Below are positions 10,173 through 20,212 of a DNA stretch of 64,000 nt, in pieces; position 1 is the stretch's first letter, and each line of letters opens with the position of its first letter. Source of the DNA: Lentisphaeria bacterium (GTDB lineage: Bacteria; Verrucomicrobiota; Lentisphaeria; Victivallales; Victivallaceae); the NCBI GenBank assembly GCA_022009855.1, contig CP091727.1, positions 4,402,001 through 4,466,000 on the forward strand. The letters are read 5' to 3'. The notes under the pieces were generated by a model, which was not told where the DNA came from, ran no database searches, and worked only from the letters and a program-made list of their open reading frames with translations. The translations under genes and the position numbers were made by a program.

Positions 10173-12351
10173 ATGAGCATTTCCATCGACCGTTCCGGAA
10201 CCCGCTTCCTGCTCACCGCTGGGGAAATGAGCTACGCCTTCGAAATACAGGAAGGCTGCAGACCGATCCACCTCTACTGGGGAGCCGGACTCGACCGCGC
10301 CGATGATCTCCCCGACGCCGCCGACCTGCAGTGGCACCGCCACTATTCCGACCGGCAGCAGGGGAGCGAGCTTGCAGGAGTATCCCGCCTTTTTCGGAGA
10401 ATACTATCATGAATGCGCCATCAAGGCGGAGTACGCCGACGGTGTGCGCGGCTCGAAGTTCCGCTTTGCCGGCAGCCGGGTCCAGAAGAAATTCGATCAT
10501 GAACTGCTGGAAATCACTCTCGAAGAGGAGACCCATCCCTTCACCGTCAAGCTCTTCTACCGCGTCTGGCCCGAACTCGAACTCATCGACCGCTGGAGCG
10601 AAATCACCAACCACGCGGAAACTCCGGTCGAACTCGAAAACTTCGCCTCCGCCGCCTGGCAGCTTCCTTTTGCCGCCACCCCTGGCGGCTCACCCATCTC
10701 TCCGGACACTGGGGCAAGGAAGCGATGATCGACCGCATCCCGGTGACGACGGGCAAATTCACCATGGAGAGCCGTACCGGCCTCTCCGGCCCCTTCGCGG
10801 TACCGTACTTCGCCCTCGACGGCGGGAATGCCGACGAACTCTCCGGCGAGGTGTTCTTCGGCGCGCTCCACTGGAGCGGCAACTGGAAGATCACCGTCGA
10901 ACGCGATCCTTACTGACCGTACCGCCGTCACCGGCGGCATCCATGACTTCGACAACCGTCTCATTCTCAAGCCGGGGGAGAGCTTCACCACGCCGGTCTT
11001 CTCCGGCGGCTGGAGCCCGGCCGGCTTCAGCGGCGCAAGCAGGGTGCTCCACCGCTACCAGATGCGTCACGTGCTGCCGCCGGTGATCGCCGCAGAACCG
11101 ATGCCGGTGATCTTCAATTCGTGGGGATGCATCAATATCCACGTCAACGAGGAGAACATTCTGCGCGCGGCGAAGCTCGCAAGCCGCATCGGTGCGGAAC
11201 TCTTCGTGATCGACGACGGGTGGCAGCATGCGCTCGGCGACTGGTTCCCCGATCCGGTGAAGTTCCCCAACGGCCTCAAGCCGGTCATCGAAACGGTCCG
11301 ATCGCTCGGCATGGAGTTCGGCCTCTGGGTCGAAATCGAATCCTACGAGCTGGCCAGCGACCTCTACAAGGCCCATCCGGAATGGGCGATGCGCTACCCG
11401 GACCGGGAACCCTTCACCCGTTACCGCGCCGACGTCAACCGCACCTCGGTGATGTTGAACTTCGCCCGGCGCGACGTGGCAGAACACATTTACCAGCAGC
11501 TCCATAAGCTGGTTTCCGAAACAGGGATCAAATACCTCAAGCTCGACATGAACTGCTTCGTCAGCTCTCCCGGCTGGGGCGACCTGCCGCCGGAACAGCA
11601 GGGGCGGATCTGGATCGACTACGTTCACAATCTCCACTGGATCTTCGAACGGCTCAGCGCCGACTTCCCGGAACTTCTGATGGAGAACTGTTCGTCGGGC
11701 GCCTCCCGCGCCGACCTCGCCATGACCCGCTTCTTCGGCCGCATGAACCGCAGTGACAATCAGGACGCACTCGACATGCTCAAGCTACACGAGGGGTTCA
11801 CGATGGTCAATCCGCCCCGCATGGCCGGCGGCGCCTGCCACATCAGCGACTCGATGTACCACGTCAACCACCGGAGAACTCCGCTGCAGTTCCAGGCGTT
11901 CTGCGGCATGCTCGGCTCGCTGGCCTGCGGCAAGGATCTAACCTGCTGTTCCGACGCGGAACTTACGGAGATCCGCCGCTATACCGATCTCTACAAGAAA
12001 CTGCGCCACGTCACCAATTTCGGCGACCTCTACCGGCTGGCCAGCCATCGGGAACACCCGTGGGCGATCTATGAATATGTCGCCCGGGATCGTTCCGAAG
12101 CGGTGGTGTTCCTGCTCGGCGGTTCGATGCAGTTCGCCGACGCGCTCCCGCCGGTGAAACTCGTCGGCCTCAAGCCCGATGCGCTTTACGGAATCACCTG
12201 TTACGGCGAAAAGGCGCAGGAAGATGATTCCGTGCGGCTCTTCCGCTATCACCCGATCTCCGGCCGCGGCGCCGCCAATGTCGGCATTCAGGCCGAACTC
12301 TACGGTGACTTCGATTGCAGAATTTTCCATCTGAAAGAGGTGAACGCATGA
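10173..12351 (+). CDS. GH36 alpha-galactosidase, frame-disrupted
   Basis: About 725 residues with no signal peptide. The N-terminal beta-supersandwich (10173-10990) precedes a TIM barrel. Catalytic signatures are GAELFVIDDGWQ, the nucleophile in KYLKLDMNCF, ENCSSGASRADL and the acid/base in RMNRSDNQDALD. These mark GH36, which removes terminal alpha-galactose, for example from galactomannan side chains. Frame breaks occur near 10375, 10700 and 10905; the catalytic half (10915-12351) is intact. The stop overlaps the next start (ATGA at 12348-12351). It is the second gene of the GH130, GH36, dehydratase, SDR operon. Confidence 0.85.
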
Positions 12352-13512
12352 AAATAACCCGTATCGAACCTGTCCTCGTGGGCGCGCCCACGCCCGGCTG
12401 CGGATTGCTCTCCAACCGGAACTACTTCTACATTCTCGTCCACACCGACGAAGGGCTCACCGGCCTCGGCGAAGCGACGCTCGAAAGCCACGACGACTCC
12501 ATCCTCGGCGCACTGCGCGATCTCGAAGATCTGATCGTCGGGCAGGATCCAACCCGGATCGGCTACCTCATGCAGGTGCTGATCCGCCAGCGCTTCTGGA
12601 AGGGCGGCGTAGTCAAGGCCTCCGCCATTTCGGGAGTCGAACTCGCCTGTTGGGACATCCTCGGCAAATCGCTCGGCAAACCGGTCTGGCAGCTGCTGGG
12701 CGGCGCGGTCCGCGACAAGATCCGCGTCTATGCCAACGGCTGGAGCGGCGGAGCGACCGATCCCGCCGTCATCCGCGACAAGGCGCAGGAGGCGCAGGCG
12801 TACGGCTACGCCGCGTTCAAGTTCAGTCTGGCGATTCCAAGCTGGCCGCTGCACGACACCGAAACGGTCCGCCGGGTTGCCAAGGCGGCGGAGACGGTTC
12901 GCGACGCGGTCGGGCCCGATGCCGCCATCTGCTTCGACGGCCACGGCCGCTACGACTCCAATCTCGCCATCCAGATCGGCAGAGCGCTGGAGGAGTACGA
13001 TCTCATGTTCTTCGAGGAGCCGGTCCAGCCGGAGGATGAGGAGGGAATGCTCCGCGTCGCCCGCAGCGTCAACATTCCGATCGCGGCAGGCGAACGGCTC
13101 ACCCGGCCGCAGGAGTTCCGGCGGCTGATCGAGAAGCGGGCGATCTCCATCGCCCAGCCCGATCTTGCGCACTGCCACGGCTTCAATGAGGGGCTCAAGG
13201 TGGCCCATCTCGCCGAAGCGTTCGACGCCTTCGTCGCGCCGCACTGTCCTATGAGTCCGGTGATCACGGCGATTTCGCTCCACCTCGACGCGATCGCGCC
13301 GAACTTCCTCATTCAGGAGCGGCTCTTCCTCAACGACTGGCGGAACGAGGTCATCACCGAACCGCTGCAGGTGAAGGAGGGGTTCATCGAGCTGCCGAAG
13401 AAGCCGGGCTGGGGGAATCGAACTCGATGAGGAACTGATCCGCAAACATCCGCGCATCGTGGCGGGCACTCCCCGGCTCTTCCGCCCTGACGGTGCGGTC
13501 TGCGACTGGTAG
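12348..13512 (+). CDS. Enolase-superfamily (mandelate racemase type) sugar-acid dehydratase
   Basis: About 388 residues. The N-terminal capping domain includes RFWKGGVVKASAISGVELAC and LGKPVWQLLGG. In the barrel, AAFKFSLA, CFDGHGRY, FFEEPVQPED and AAGERLTR give the metal ligands Asp, Glu, Glu at the expected spacing. FVAPHCPMSPV supplies the late His. The set resembles galactonate/mannonate-type dehydratases; the substrate is not settled. A GGGGG run at about 13412-13416 breaks the frame. The other frame gives the normal ending IELDEELIRKHPRIVAG to TAG 13510-13512. Translationally coupled to the GH36 gene. Confidence 0.8.
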
Positions 13513-13524
13513 AGGAGGTACGCC

Positions 13525-14256
13525 ATGTGTGAGGAATTCAAGGGAAAAACCGTGCTGGTCACCGGCGGTTCGCGCGGTCTCGGCGAAGCGCTCTGCAGGC
13601 GGTTCGCCGCCGCGGGCTGCCATGTCATCGTCAACTACGCCCACGGGAAGAAGGCGGCACAGGCGGTCGCCGAAGCGGTCGGCGGCGAAGCGGTTCAGTG
13701 CGACATCTCCAGTGAAGAGGCGGTGCGCGAGATGTTCGGCCGGGTCGGACAGGTGGACATTCTCATCAACAATGCCCGTGTCGATCCTTACAAGCGAACG
13801 CCGGAGATGAGCGATGGCGGATGGTGGGACACCGTCATGGGAGTCAATCTCAAAGGGGCCTATCTCTGCGGTAAATTCGCTCTTGAGGGGATGAAAGAGA
13901 GGCGGTGGGGGCGGCTGCTCCACATCTCCAGTCTATGGGCCTACCAGCCCGCCAACGAGCGGATGCTCTCCTACGCGGCGGCGAAGTCGGCGATGCATGC
14001 CCTCTCCCGGGGATTCGCCAACCTCGGAGCGCCGTACGGCATCACCTCGAACGTGCTCGCGCCGGGGCTGATTCTCACCGATATGGTTTCGTCGCGTTTG
14101 ACGCCGGAGATGCTGCAGAAGGAGATGGCGGGAATTCCGCTCGGTCGCGGCTCCTCTCCGGCGGAGGTTGCCGAATTCGCCTTTGACATCGTCCGGACCG
14201 GATTCCTGACCGGAGAAATCATCAATCTCAACGGCGGCGCCTTCATGGCCCCCTGA
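13525..14256 (+). CDS. SDR-family oxidoreductase
   Basis: 243 residues, intact classical short-chain dehydrogenase. The cofactor motif is VTGGSRGLGEALC, the NNA motif is in ILINNARVD, catalytic Ser is in LLHISSLWAY and the Tyr-Lys pair in SYAAAKSAM. The C-terminus GEIINLNGGAFM is typical. It starts 12 bases after the dehydratase behind AGAGGAGG. In this operon it may act on a sugar or keto-sugar acid from the same pathway, but the substrate cannot be read from the sequence. Confidence 0.85.
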   Translation: MCEEFKGKTVLVTGGSRGLGEALCRRFAAAGCHVIVNYAHGKKAAQAVAEAVGGEAVQCDISSEEAVREMFGRVGQVDILINNARVDPYKRTPEMSDGGWWDTVMGVNLKGAYLCGKFALEGMKERRWGRLLHISSLWAYQPANERMLSYAAAKSAMHALSRGFANLGAPYGITSNVLAPGLILTDMVSSRLTPEMLQKEMAGIPLGRGSSPAEVAEFAFDIVRTGFLTGEIINLNGGAFMAP

Positions 14257-14395
14257 TCCGGATTTCCGGGTAATCGGAAGCGGAAAAACGGCGGTTTCGT
14301 TTGCATTCCGCCGCGGGAGGCGCTATTGTGAAGCACGACCGGCGGAAATGCCATGGTTTCGCCGGAACTTCACTGCATCGGAAGGAGGTCGGAAC

Positions 14396-15391
14396 ATGCC
14401 GGGGCCGGAACGCGTCACCATTCGTCGGATCGCCGGAGAGCTCAATCTCTCCAGTTCCACCGTCTCCCGGGCTCTGGCCGGACGCCCGGAGATCTCGCCG
14501 GAAACCACCCGGAAAGTGATCGAAACGGCGCGTCGCCTCGGCTACCGTCCGCCACCGGAAAAACGCACCGTCATCCTGATCCTCCCCGACACCGACACTC
14601 CGCTGCAAAGTTACTCGACCGGCATGTTGAACGCTTTGCGCCGGGAATGTGGCATCCGCCATCTCCAGCTGGAAGCGGTCGCCGCCGATCACCTTGCCAT
14701 GGTCGATGAACGCACTCTCTGCGGGGCGATCTCCTTCGATTTTCGAAACCGCCTCGCCTTCGAATGGGGGCGGTCGCACCGGCTTCCCCTGGTCTGCGTC
14801 AATGACATGCCGCACCATCTGGATGGAGTATATTCCGTCTTCACCGATGAATTTCAGGCGATGGCCGAAGCGGTCAATCACCTCGCCGGCTTCGGCCACC
14901 GCCGCATCGGCCTGCTGCTCACCGGCGCCTCGACTCACACCTCGCGCAACCGCCGAAAAGGATTTGAACAGGTCATGCGCGCACACGGGTTCCCGCTGGA
15001 GGGGATGATCGTCGACGACGCACTTTTTCCGCCGCCGCCGGCCCGGGTCGACGGTCTGGGCGGCATGCTCCGTAAACTGCTCGACGCTGAAGTGAGCGCC
15101 ATGATCGTCTGCGGGGAAGGAAGCGCGGCGGAGGTCTATTTCACCCTGCGACGATTCGGCTTTTCCCTGCCGGAACAGCTGTCTCTCATCGTCTGGGAAC
15201 AACCGGAGTTCAACCGCTTCGCCATTCCGCCGCTCACCTCGATTGCACAGGATTTCAACACGTTGGCAAAGAAGGCGTTCGACCTGCTCGAAACAGTCGC
15301 CGACGGAGAAACTCCCGGCGAAGATGTTCCGGTCCCGGCCCGGCTGATTTCCCGGGGATCGGTCTTTGTGCCACAGAAAATCATGCACTGA
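14396..15391 (+). CDS. LacI-family transcriptional regulator (paralogue of the 8006 gene)
   Basis: 331 residues, intact. The HTH is IRRIAGELNLSSSTVSRALAG, a 21-residue region shown here only in part by RRIAGELNLSSSTVSRAL; the hinge RRLGYRPPPEKRTVILIL follows. The sensor core contains DGVYSVFTDEFQAMAEAVN and GHRRIGLLLTG, closely matching the regulator at 8006-9004. GGAAGGAGGT precedes the ATG. Repeated TGCACGG segments at about 15396-15420, just downstream and before the next glycoside hydrolase, are possible operators. The ligand is unknown. Confidence 0.85.
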   Translation: MPGPERVTIRRIAGELNLSSSTVSRALAGRPEISPETTRKVIETARRLGYRPPPEKRTVILILPDTDTPLQSYSTGMLNALRRECGIRHLQLEAVAADHLAMVDERTLCGAISFDFRNRLAFEWGRSHRLPLVCVNDMPHHLDGVYSVFTDEFQAMAEAVNHLAGFGHRRIGLLLTGASTHTSRNRRKGFEQVMRAHGFPLEGMIVDDALFPPPPARVDGLGGMLRKLLDAEVSAMIVCGEGSAAEVYFTLRRFGFSLPEQLSLIVWEQPEFNRFAIPPLTSIAQDFNTLAKKAFDLLETVADGETPGEDVPVPARLISRGSVFVPQKIMH

Positions 15392-15439
15392 ACTGCACGG
15401 TTGCTGCATAAGATTGCACGGGATTCCCCCTGCCCGGAT

Positions 15440-15468
15440 TTGTTTTTTTACCGTTTCTGCTCTATCCT
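15440..15468 (+). promoter_or_regulatory. Candidate promoter before the clan-A glycoside hydrolase
   Basis: TTGTTT at 15440-15445 and TATCCT at 15463-15468 are 17 bases apart and end 35 bases before the ATG at 15504. Two TGCACGG direct repeats lie just upstream, about 17 bases apart, and could be operator half-sites. Confidence 0.45.
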
Positions 15469-15503
15469 TAAGGAGCAAACCAATCAATCCGGGAGCAGAA
15501 CAA

Positions 15504-17399
15504 ATGAAAGTCGGATGCAACTACTGGGCCTCGCACGCCGGCGTGCGGATGTGGAGTCAATGGAACGAGACGGTTGTCCGTCAGGATTTCGAACGGATGG
15601 CGGAAGCGGGAATTCAATCGGTCCGGGTCTTTCCGCTCTGGCCGGACTTCCAGCCGCTGGAACTTGCGGCCGGATGCCAGAACCGGCCGCGCCTGCTTCA
15701 GTTTCGCGGCGGGCCGCTGCCCGATACGCCGTGCGGCCGGGACGGAGTGGATGAACAGATGGTGCAGCGATTTCGGACGCTTGCAACAATCGCCGCCGAA
15801 CACCGGCTCGAACTCATCGTCGGTCTGGTCACCGGCTGGATGAGCGGGCAGCTGTTCCTGCCGCAAGCCTTCGCCGGACTCGATCCCCTGCGTTCTCCGC
15901 TTTCGATCAAGTGGCAGATCCGCCTGGTTCGTTGTCTGGTGCGGGAACTGCGGGATCTTCCCGCCATCGCCGTCTGGGAACCGGGCAACGAATCGAACTG
16001 CATGGGAGAGATCGCGACACCGGAAGAGGCGTGGAACTGGACCAATGCCATCACCGCGGCAATTCGCGCCGAAGACGCCACCCGCCCGGTTGCCTCGGGC
16101 ATGCACGGCCTCATGCCGGGCGCCGATACGGAGTTCGGGAGCGAACTGCCCTGGACCATCGAAACGCAGGGGGAACTGTGCGATCTTCTGACGCCCCACC
16201 CCTACCCGCACTCGATGAGCAAACTTCCGGCGCGGGTGGATCCGCACACCTCGATTCGCGCGGCCTTTCAGGCGACGGTCGAATTGCGCTTCTACAGCGA
16301 TCTCGGCGGGAAACCCGCCTTCGTCGAGGAGATCGGCACCTTCGCCCCCTCTTACTGCAACGAGCAGAGCAAGGCGGAATTTCTCCGCAATTCGATGTTC
16401 AACGCCTGGGCACACGGCTCGAGCCGCTTTCTCTGGTGGTGCGCCTTCGAGCAATCCATGCTGGAGCACTCCCCGTACAGCTGGAGCGCCTGGGAGCGGG
16501 AACTCGGCCTCTACGACGCCCGCTTCCGGCTCCGGCCGGTCGGTGAGGAAATGCGAAAATTCCGCACCTTCCTCGACGCTCTGCCCTTCCGGGAACTGCC
16601 GCCGTTCCGACGCGACGCGGTCTGCCTGCTCACCCGGGAACAGGATTTCAACGCCTTCATGGCGAACGGCTGGAGTTCGTTTCTGCTGGCCAAGCAGGCG
16701 GGGTTCGATCTGGAATTCCGTTTCGTCGCCGACGGGGTCGGCAGAAGTTCTCTCTACTTCGTGCCCGGAATTCGCGGAGGCAGCTGGAGTTTTCGAGAAG
16801 AATTCCTCGCGCTATTGGAAGAGGTCCGGCAGGGAGCGACCCTGTTTCTCACCATCGACGACGGTGCGCTCGCCCCGTTTGAATCGGTATTCGGAGCAAG
16901 CGTCCGGAGCCGCGAAATGCGGAGTGCACCGGTCCGCTTCCGATTCGGCGGCGAGCTCTTCGAACTGAACGCTCCGTTCCGGCTGGAACTCTGCCCGCAG
17001 GAAGCGGAAGTGCTTGCATGCGAAGAGGACGGCAACCCGGTTTTCCTGCGCAATGCCTATGGCAGAGGAACCGTCTATCTTCTCACCGTGCCGCTCGAAC
17101 GGGAACTGGCCGGAAGGCCGGGCGCATTCCACCGTCCGGAGGAACCGAAATGGTTCCGCTTCTATCAGACAGCAGCGGAGCGGGAGATCGGGGAACGAAT
17201 CCTGCAAAGTTGTCATCCGCTGATTACGCTGACCGAACACCGCGACACCCCCGAGCACGCCTGGATCGTGGCCGTGAACAACCACAGCGAAACACTGTCA
17301 TGTGATCTGAAAAGTGCCGCCGGGTGGCAGCCGGCAGCGCCGCGGCCGGATTCCATCGCGCCCCACACAGGAATCCTGCTGGAGTATTTTCATGCATGA
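15504..17399 (+). CDS. Clan-A glycoside hydrolase (GH5-like)
   Basis: 631 residues, intact. A TIM barrel occupies residues 1-380: MKVGCNYWASHAGVRMW, then the acid/base in AIAVWEPGNESN and the nucleophile in KPAFVEEIGTF, the two glutamates of clan A. The rest contains a Rossmann-like glutaminase-fold segment and a C-terminal beta domain. No signal peptide is seen, so it probably acts inside the cell on imported oligosaccharides. It resembles mannan- or glucan-type GH5 relatives, but the family number is not certain. The ATG at 15504 follows AGGAGC at some distance; upstream in-frame sequence has no homology features. Confidence 0.7.
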   Translation: MKVGCNYWASHAGVRMWSQWNETVVRQDFERMAEAGIQSVRVFPLWPDFQPLELAAGCQNRPRLLQFRGGPLPDTPCGRDGVDEQMVQRFRTLATIAAEHRLELIVGLVTGWMSGQLFLPQAFAGLDPLRSPLSIKWQIRLVRCLVRELRDLPAIAVWEPGNESNCMGEIATPEEAWNWTNAITAAIRAEDATRPVASGMHGLMPGADTEFGSELPWTIETQGELCDLLTPHPYPHSMSKLPARVDPHTSIRAAFQATVELRFYSDLGGKPAFVEEIGTFAPSYCNEQSKAEFLRNSMFNAWAHGSSRFLWWCAFEQSMLEHSPYSWSAWERELGLYDARFRLRPVGEEMRKFRTFLDALPFRELPPFRRDAVCLLTREQDFNAFMANGWSSFLLAKQAGFDLEFRFVADGVGRSSLYFVPGIRGGSWSFREEFLALLEEVRQGATLFLTIDDGALAPFESVFGASVRSREMRSAPVRFRFGGELFELNAPFRLELCPQEAEVLACEEDGNPVFLRNAYGRGTVYLLTVPLERELAGRPGAFHRPEEPKWFRFYQTAAEREIGERILQSCHPLITLTEHRDTPEHAWIVAVNNHSETLSCDLKSAAGWQPAAPRPDSIAPHTGILLEYFHA

Positions 17400-17449
17400 T
17401 TTTTCCTGAAAAGCACATCAGAAAATCGGAACATTTTCCGGCGAAGCAA

Positions 17450-17478
17450 TTGACTTTGAAGAAGAAAACTGCTATGGT
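17450..17478 (+). promoter_or_regulatory. Sigma-70-type promoter for the acetyl-esterase
   Basis: TTGACT at 17450-17455, a 17-base spacer, then TATGGT at 17473-17478, 45 bases before the ATG at 17524. An AAGGA ribosome-binding site is at 17511-17515. Confidence 0.6.
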
Positions 17479-17523
17479 AAATACTATCGCCCCGAATTAC
17501 GCACAACAAGGAAAGGATTTCCC

Positions 17524-18916
17524 ATGCGTCAAGGCAGTCTGAAATGGTTCGCCCTCGTAGCGGCGGCAGTCATCCTCACTCCGGCCATGTTGACGGCGGC
17601 TCCCGCCGGACAGGCGAATAAAGCGCAAAAAGGCGCAGAAGGCCTCCAAACCCCAGAAGAAGATTCCGCCGTACTCCTTCAAGACCTCCGTGGACAAACC
17701 CGGCGCCATCTACAAGAAAGGCGAAACCATCACCCTCAACGGTCAGATGCTCGAACAGGGCAAACCGGTCAAGGGGAAATTCATGCGCTGCGATACCTTC
17801 ATCAACGGGGTGCGCAAGGGGCGGAAGGTTGTTCCGAGCGAGGAGACGGTCGTCATCACCGGCAAACTCGATGAACCGGGCTGGTTTTCCATGATCCTCA
17901 CCGCGCTCGATGAAAACAAGAAACCGATCCGGATTCCGAAGGACCGCTGGAATCGCGCCTACTCCGGCGGCATCGGTGCGATGGTCGCCCCGGAGGAGAT
18001 CAAGCCTTCCGGCACCGAACCGGCCGACTTCGACGCCTTCTGGAAGGCGCAGCGCGCGGAACTCGACAAGGTTCCGGTCAAGGCGACCCGCACCGAGGTT
18101 TCGGTTCCGAAGCAGCTTCAGGGCAAGGTTGTCTGCTACGATGTCAAGGTCGATTGCGCCGGCGGGATGCCGGTCTCCGGGTATCTGGCAATGCCCGTGA
18201 AGGCGGCGCCCAAATCCCTCCCGGCCATCGTGAGTTATCATGGAGCCGGTGTCCGCAGCGCCAACAAGCAGCTCTGGCAGGGACGCAATGCCATCACGTT
18301 TGACATCAACGCCCACGGTATCGACAACGGCAAGGACGCCAAATTCTACAGTGATCTTGCCGCCAATGAGCTTAAAAACTACTCTCATCGCGGCAAGCAG
18401 AGTCGTGATGATTTCTATTTCAAGGGGATGTATCTGCGGGTCATGCGTGCGCTCGACTATGTGAAATCCCTGCCGGAGTGGGACGGCAAGACGCTGATCG
18501 TGCGCGGCGGCAGCCAGGGCGGTGGTCAGTCGCTCGCCGCCGCCGGACTTGATCCGGATGTGACGCTCTGCGTCGCCGGTGTCCCCGCTCTCGGCGACCA
18601 TGCCGGCTGGATGGCCGGCCGCCAGCCCGGATGGCCGCGGCTCTACACCGTCAAGGACGGCAAACCCAGCGATGAAAAGGTTCGCGCCACGGCGGAATAC
18701 TTCGACAACAACAACTTCGCCAAGCGGATCAAGTGTGAGATCTACCTCTCGACCGGCTTCATTGACTTCACCTGTGCGCCGACTTCGGTCTACACGGTCT
18801 ACAACTCGCTGCCAGACGGCGTGAAGAAGCACATCGACACGACCCCGGACCGCGGGCACGACGCACCGATCCCCACCGGGCACAAACGCATCAACAGCGT
18901 GCTCACCAAGAAGTAA
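17524..18916 (+). CDS. Secreted acetyl-xylan-esterase/cephalosporin-C deacetylase-like hydrolase
   Basis: About 464 residues. A signal peptide (LKWFALVAAAVILTPAMLTAAPA) is followed by a Lys-rich linker, a beta-sandwich (about 17690-18000) and an alpha/beta hydrolase. The nucleophile elbow is RGGSQGGGQSLA; the final His is in TPDRGHDAP. The AXE1 family removes acetyl groups from xylan, mannan or other polysaccharides. The frame changes once near 17635 inside the Lys-rich linker. It has its own promoter and ends at a strong terminator, so it is likely monocistronic. (The signal stretch quoted is 23 residues in the protein; its core is VAAAVILTPAML.). Confidence 0.75.
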
Positions 18917-18975
18917 GACTGTCACCGCTGAAGAGGATTCCTTCAGCTCGCGACAATCTATATTCTGCAACACGG

Positions 18976-19016
18976 AACACTTCTTCCTCTGAAGTCAGAC
19001 GGAAGAAGTGTTTTTT
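18976..19016 (+). terminator. Intrinsic terminator after the acetyl-esterase gene
   Basis: A perfect 12-bp stem, AACACTTCTTCC (18976-18987) with GGAAGAAGTGTT (19001-19012), is followed by a T run. It separates the esterase from the convergent AraC gene. Confidence 0.8.
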
Positions 19017-19070
19017 ACCACAAAAGCAGCCGTGGAATTTGTCCAGCTTGCCGAGACGAGAGACTTCGGA

Positions 19071-20051
19071 TTACTGCAACTCCGGCTGATTACGTCTCCG
19101 ATACTCTCGCGGAGAATATTGAAATTCTCGTTTGAATGCAGCAGCAAAGGAAGTGGGATTTTCATATCCCGTTTTCAACGCAATCATGCCAATCGGCATT
19201 CGCGAGGAAAGCAGCAATTCCGCCGCATGTTTCAACCTCATCCGCCCGAGAAACTGCCCGGGAGTAGTGCGATATGCCGCCCTGACATGCCGGATCAACG
19301 ATGGGACCGACATGCTGACCAGTGATGCCATTTGTTTCAGGTCCCATGGCTGCTCAAGCTGTTCAGCGAGAATGTTCCACAAATTTTCCAGCCGACAGCG
19401 ATATTCATCCTCATCCAGTTGTTGCAACAATGATTTAACCTCCCGCTTCAAATAGGCAACGATGATTCCTCCGTAAAGTTCCGCTAGTTCATTGGAATAA
19501 AAAGGGAACTGAGCAATTTTTAATTGGAAGGCGTTTAAAGTCTCATCCAGTGGCAGCGAATCCTCATAAAATCGCAGCAACCGTCGAGCATCCTCCGGTG
19601 CCGCCCGCAACGTAAAAATAACTTCAGTAAAAAGTCCGAGCATGGCATCCTGCAGAAGCTTCATGTTGTTGCAGCGCCCCAGTACCATCTCTTTGATCTG
19701 TGACTTCTGCCAGGAATTTTCCGGTTTCAGATGGAACCAGAAAAAATTCCAACGCTTTCGCCCCATATGAAAATATTCCTGACGGCACCCGGCAGGAACC
19801 AACACAAAATCTCCGCGGCAAAGTTCGACCTTCTTATCGGCAATCTTCATGCTGCCACGTCCTCCAGTCACGAACATCGCCAGAATAAAATCCGGTCTCT
19901 GCCGGAGAATATGAAAACCTGGAGTCGTCTCACTGATTCCACACATCGCAATACCGGCGGACTGCAACCGGAGAACAGCAGGATGATTCAGATTCAATGG
20001 CAGAAACAACTGAATCGTTTCCTTCGGGATATTTCCGTAACGCCTGTTCAT
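19071..20051 (-). CDS. AraC-family transcriptional regulator
   Basis: 326 residues, intact. The N-terminal half is a cupin-type sensor (FILAMFVTGGRGSMKIADK, RGDFVLVPAG). The C-terminal 100 residues hold two HTH motifs (DLKQMASLVSMSVPSLIRHV; IALKTGYENPTSFAAAFKRE), ending FQYSPREYRRRNQ. The ATG at 20051 has GGAGG seven bases upstream and is preferred over the TTG at 20072. It is divergent from the second pseudopilin gene and probably controls that gene and the secreted hydrolase behind it. The inducer is unknown. Confidence 0.85.
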   Translation of the reverse strand: MNRRYGNIPKETIQLFLPLNLNHPAVLRLQSAGIAMCGISETTPGFHILRQRPDFILAMFVTGGRGSMKIADKKVELCRGDFVLVPAGCRQEYFHMGRKRWNFFWFHLKPENSWQKSQIKEMVLGRCNNMKLLQDAMLGLFTEVIFTLRAAPEDARRLLRFYEDSLPLDETLNAFQLKIAQFPFYSNELAELYGGIIVAYLKREVKSLLQQLDEDEYRCRLENLWNILAEQLEQPWDLKQMASLVSMSVPSLIRHVRAAYRTTPGQFLGRMRLKHAAELLLSSRMPIGMIALKTGYENPTSFAAAFKREFQYSPREYRRRNQPELQ

Positions 20052-20119
20052 TCGGAGCCTCCAGTATGACAATTCTTCAATGATTTTTGATTATTTTGAT
20101 GTATTATCTTCGTTTTTTC

Positions 20120-20128
20120 TGCTATAAT
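20120..20128 (+). promoter_or_regulatory. Extended -10 promoter of the second pseudopilin module
   Basis: TGCTATAAT gives an extended -10 element with a perfect TATAAT at 20123-20128. The -35 element is weak. It lies in the 160-base region between the AraC regulator and the pseudopilin. Confidence 0.55.
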
Positions 20129-20212
20129 TATAATAGCATCATCCGGAGACAATAGCAAAGGGAATTTGTCCGGCATGCCGTGCAAATCCGATAACTCGAA
20201 AGGGAACAAATC

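Noticed and set aside
12300..13634. Minus-strand frame of 444 residues opposite the dehydratase
   Set aside because: Shadow of the enolase-superfamily gene, whose metal ligands and operon position are clear.
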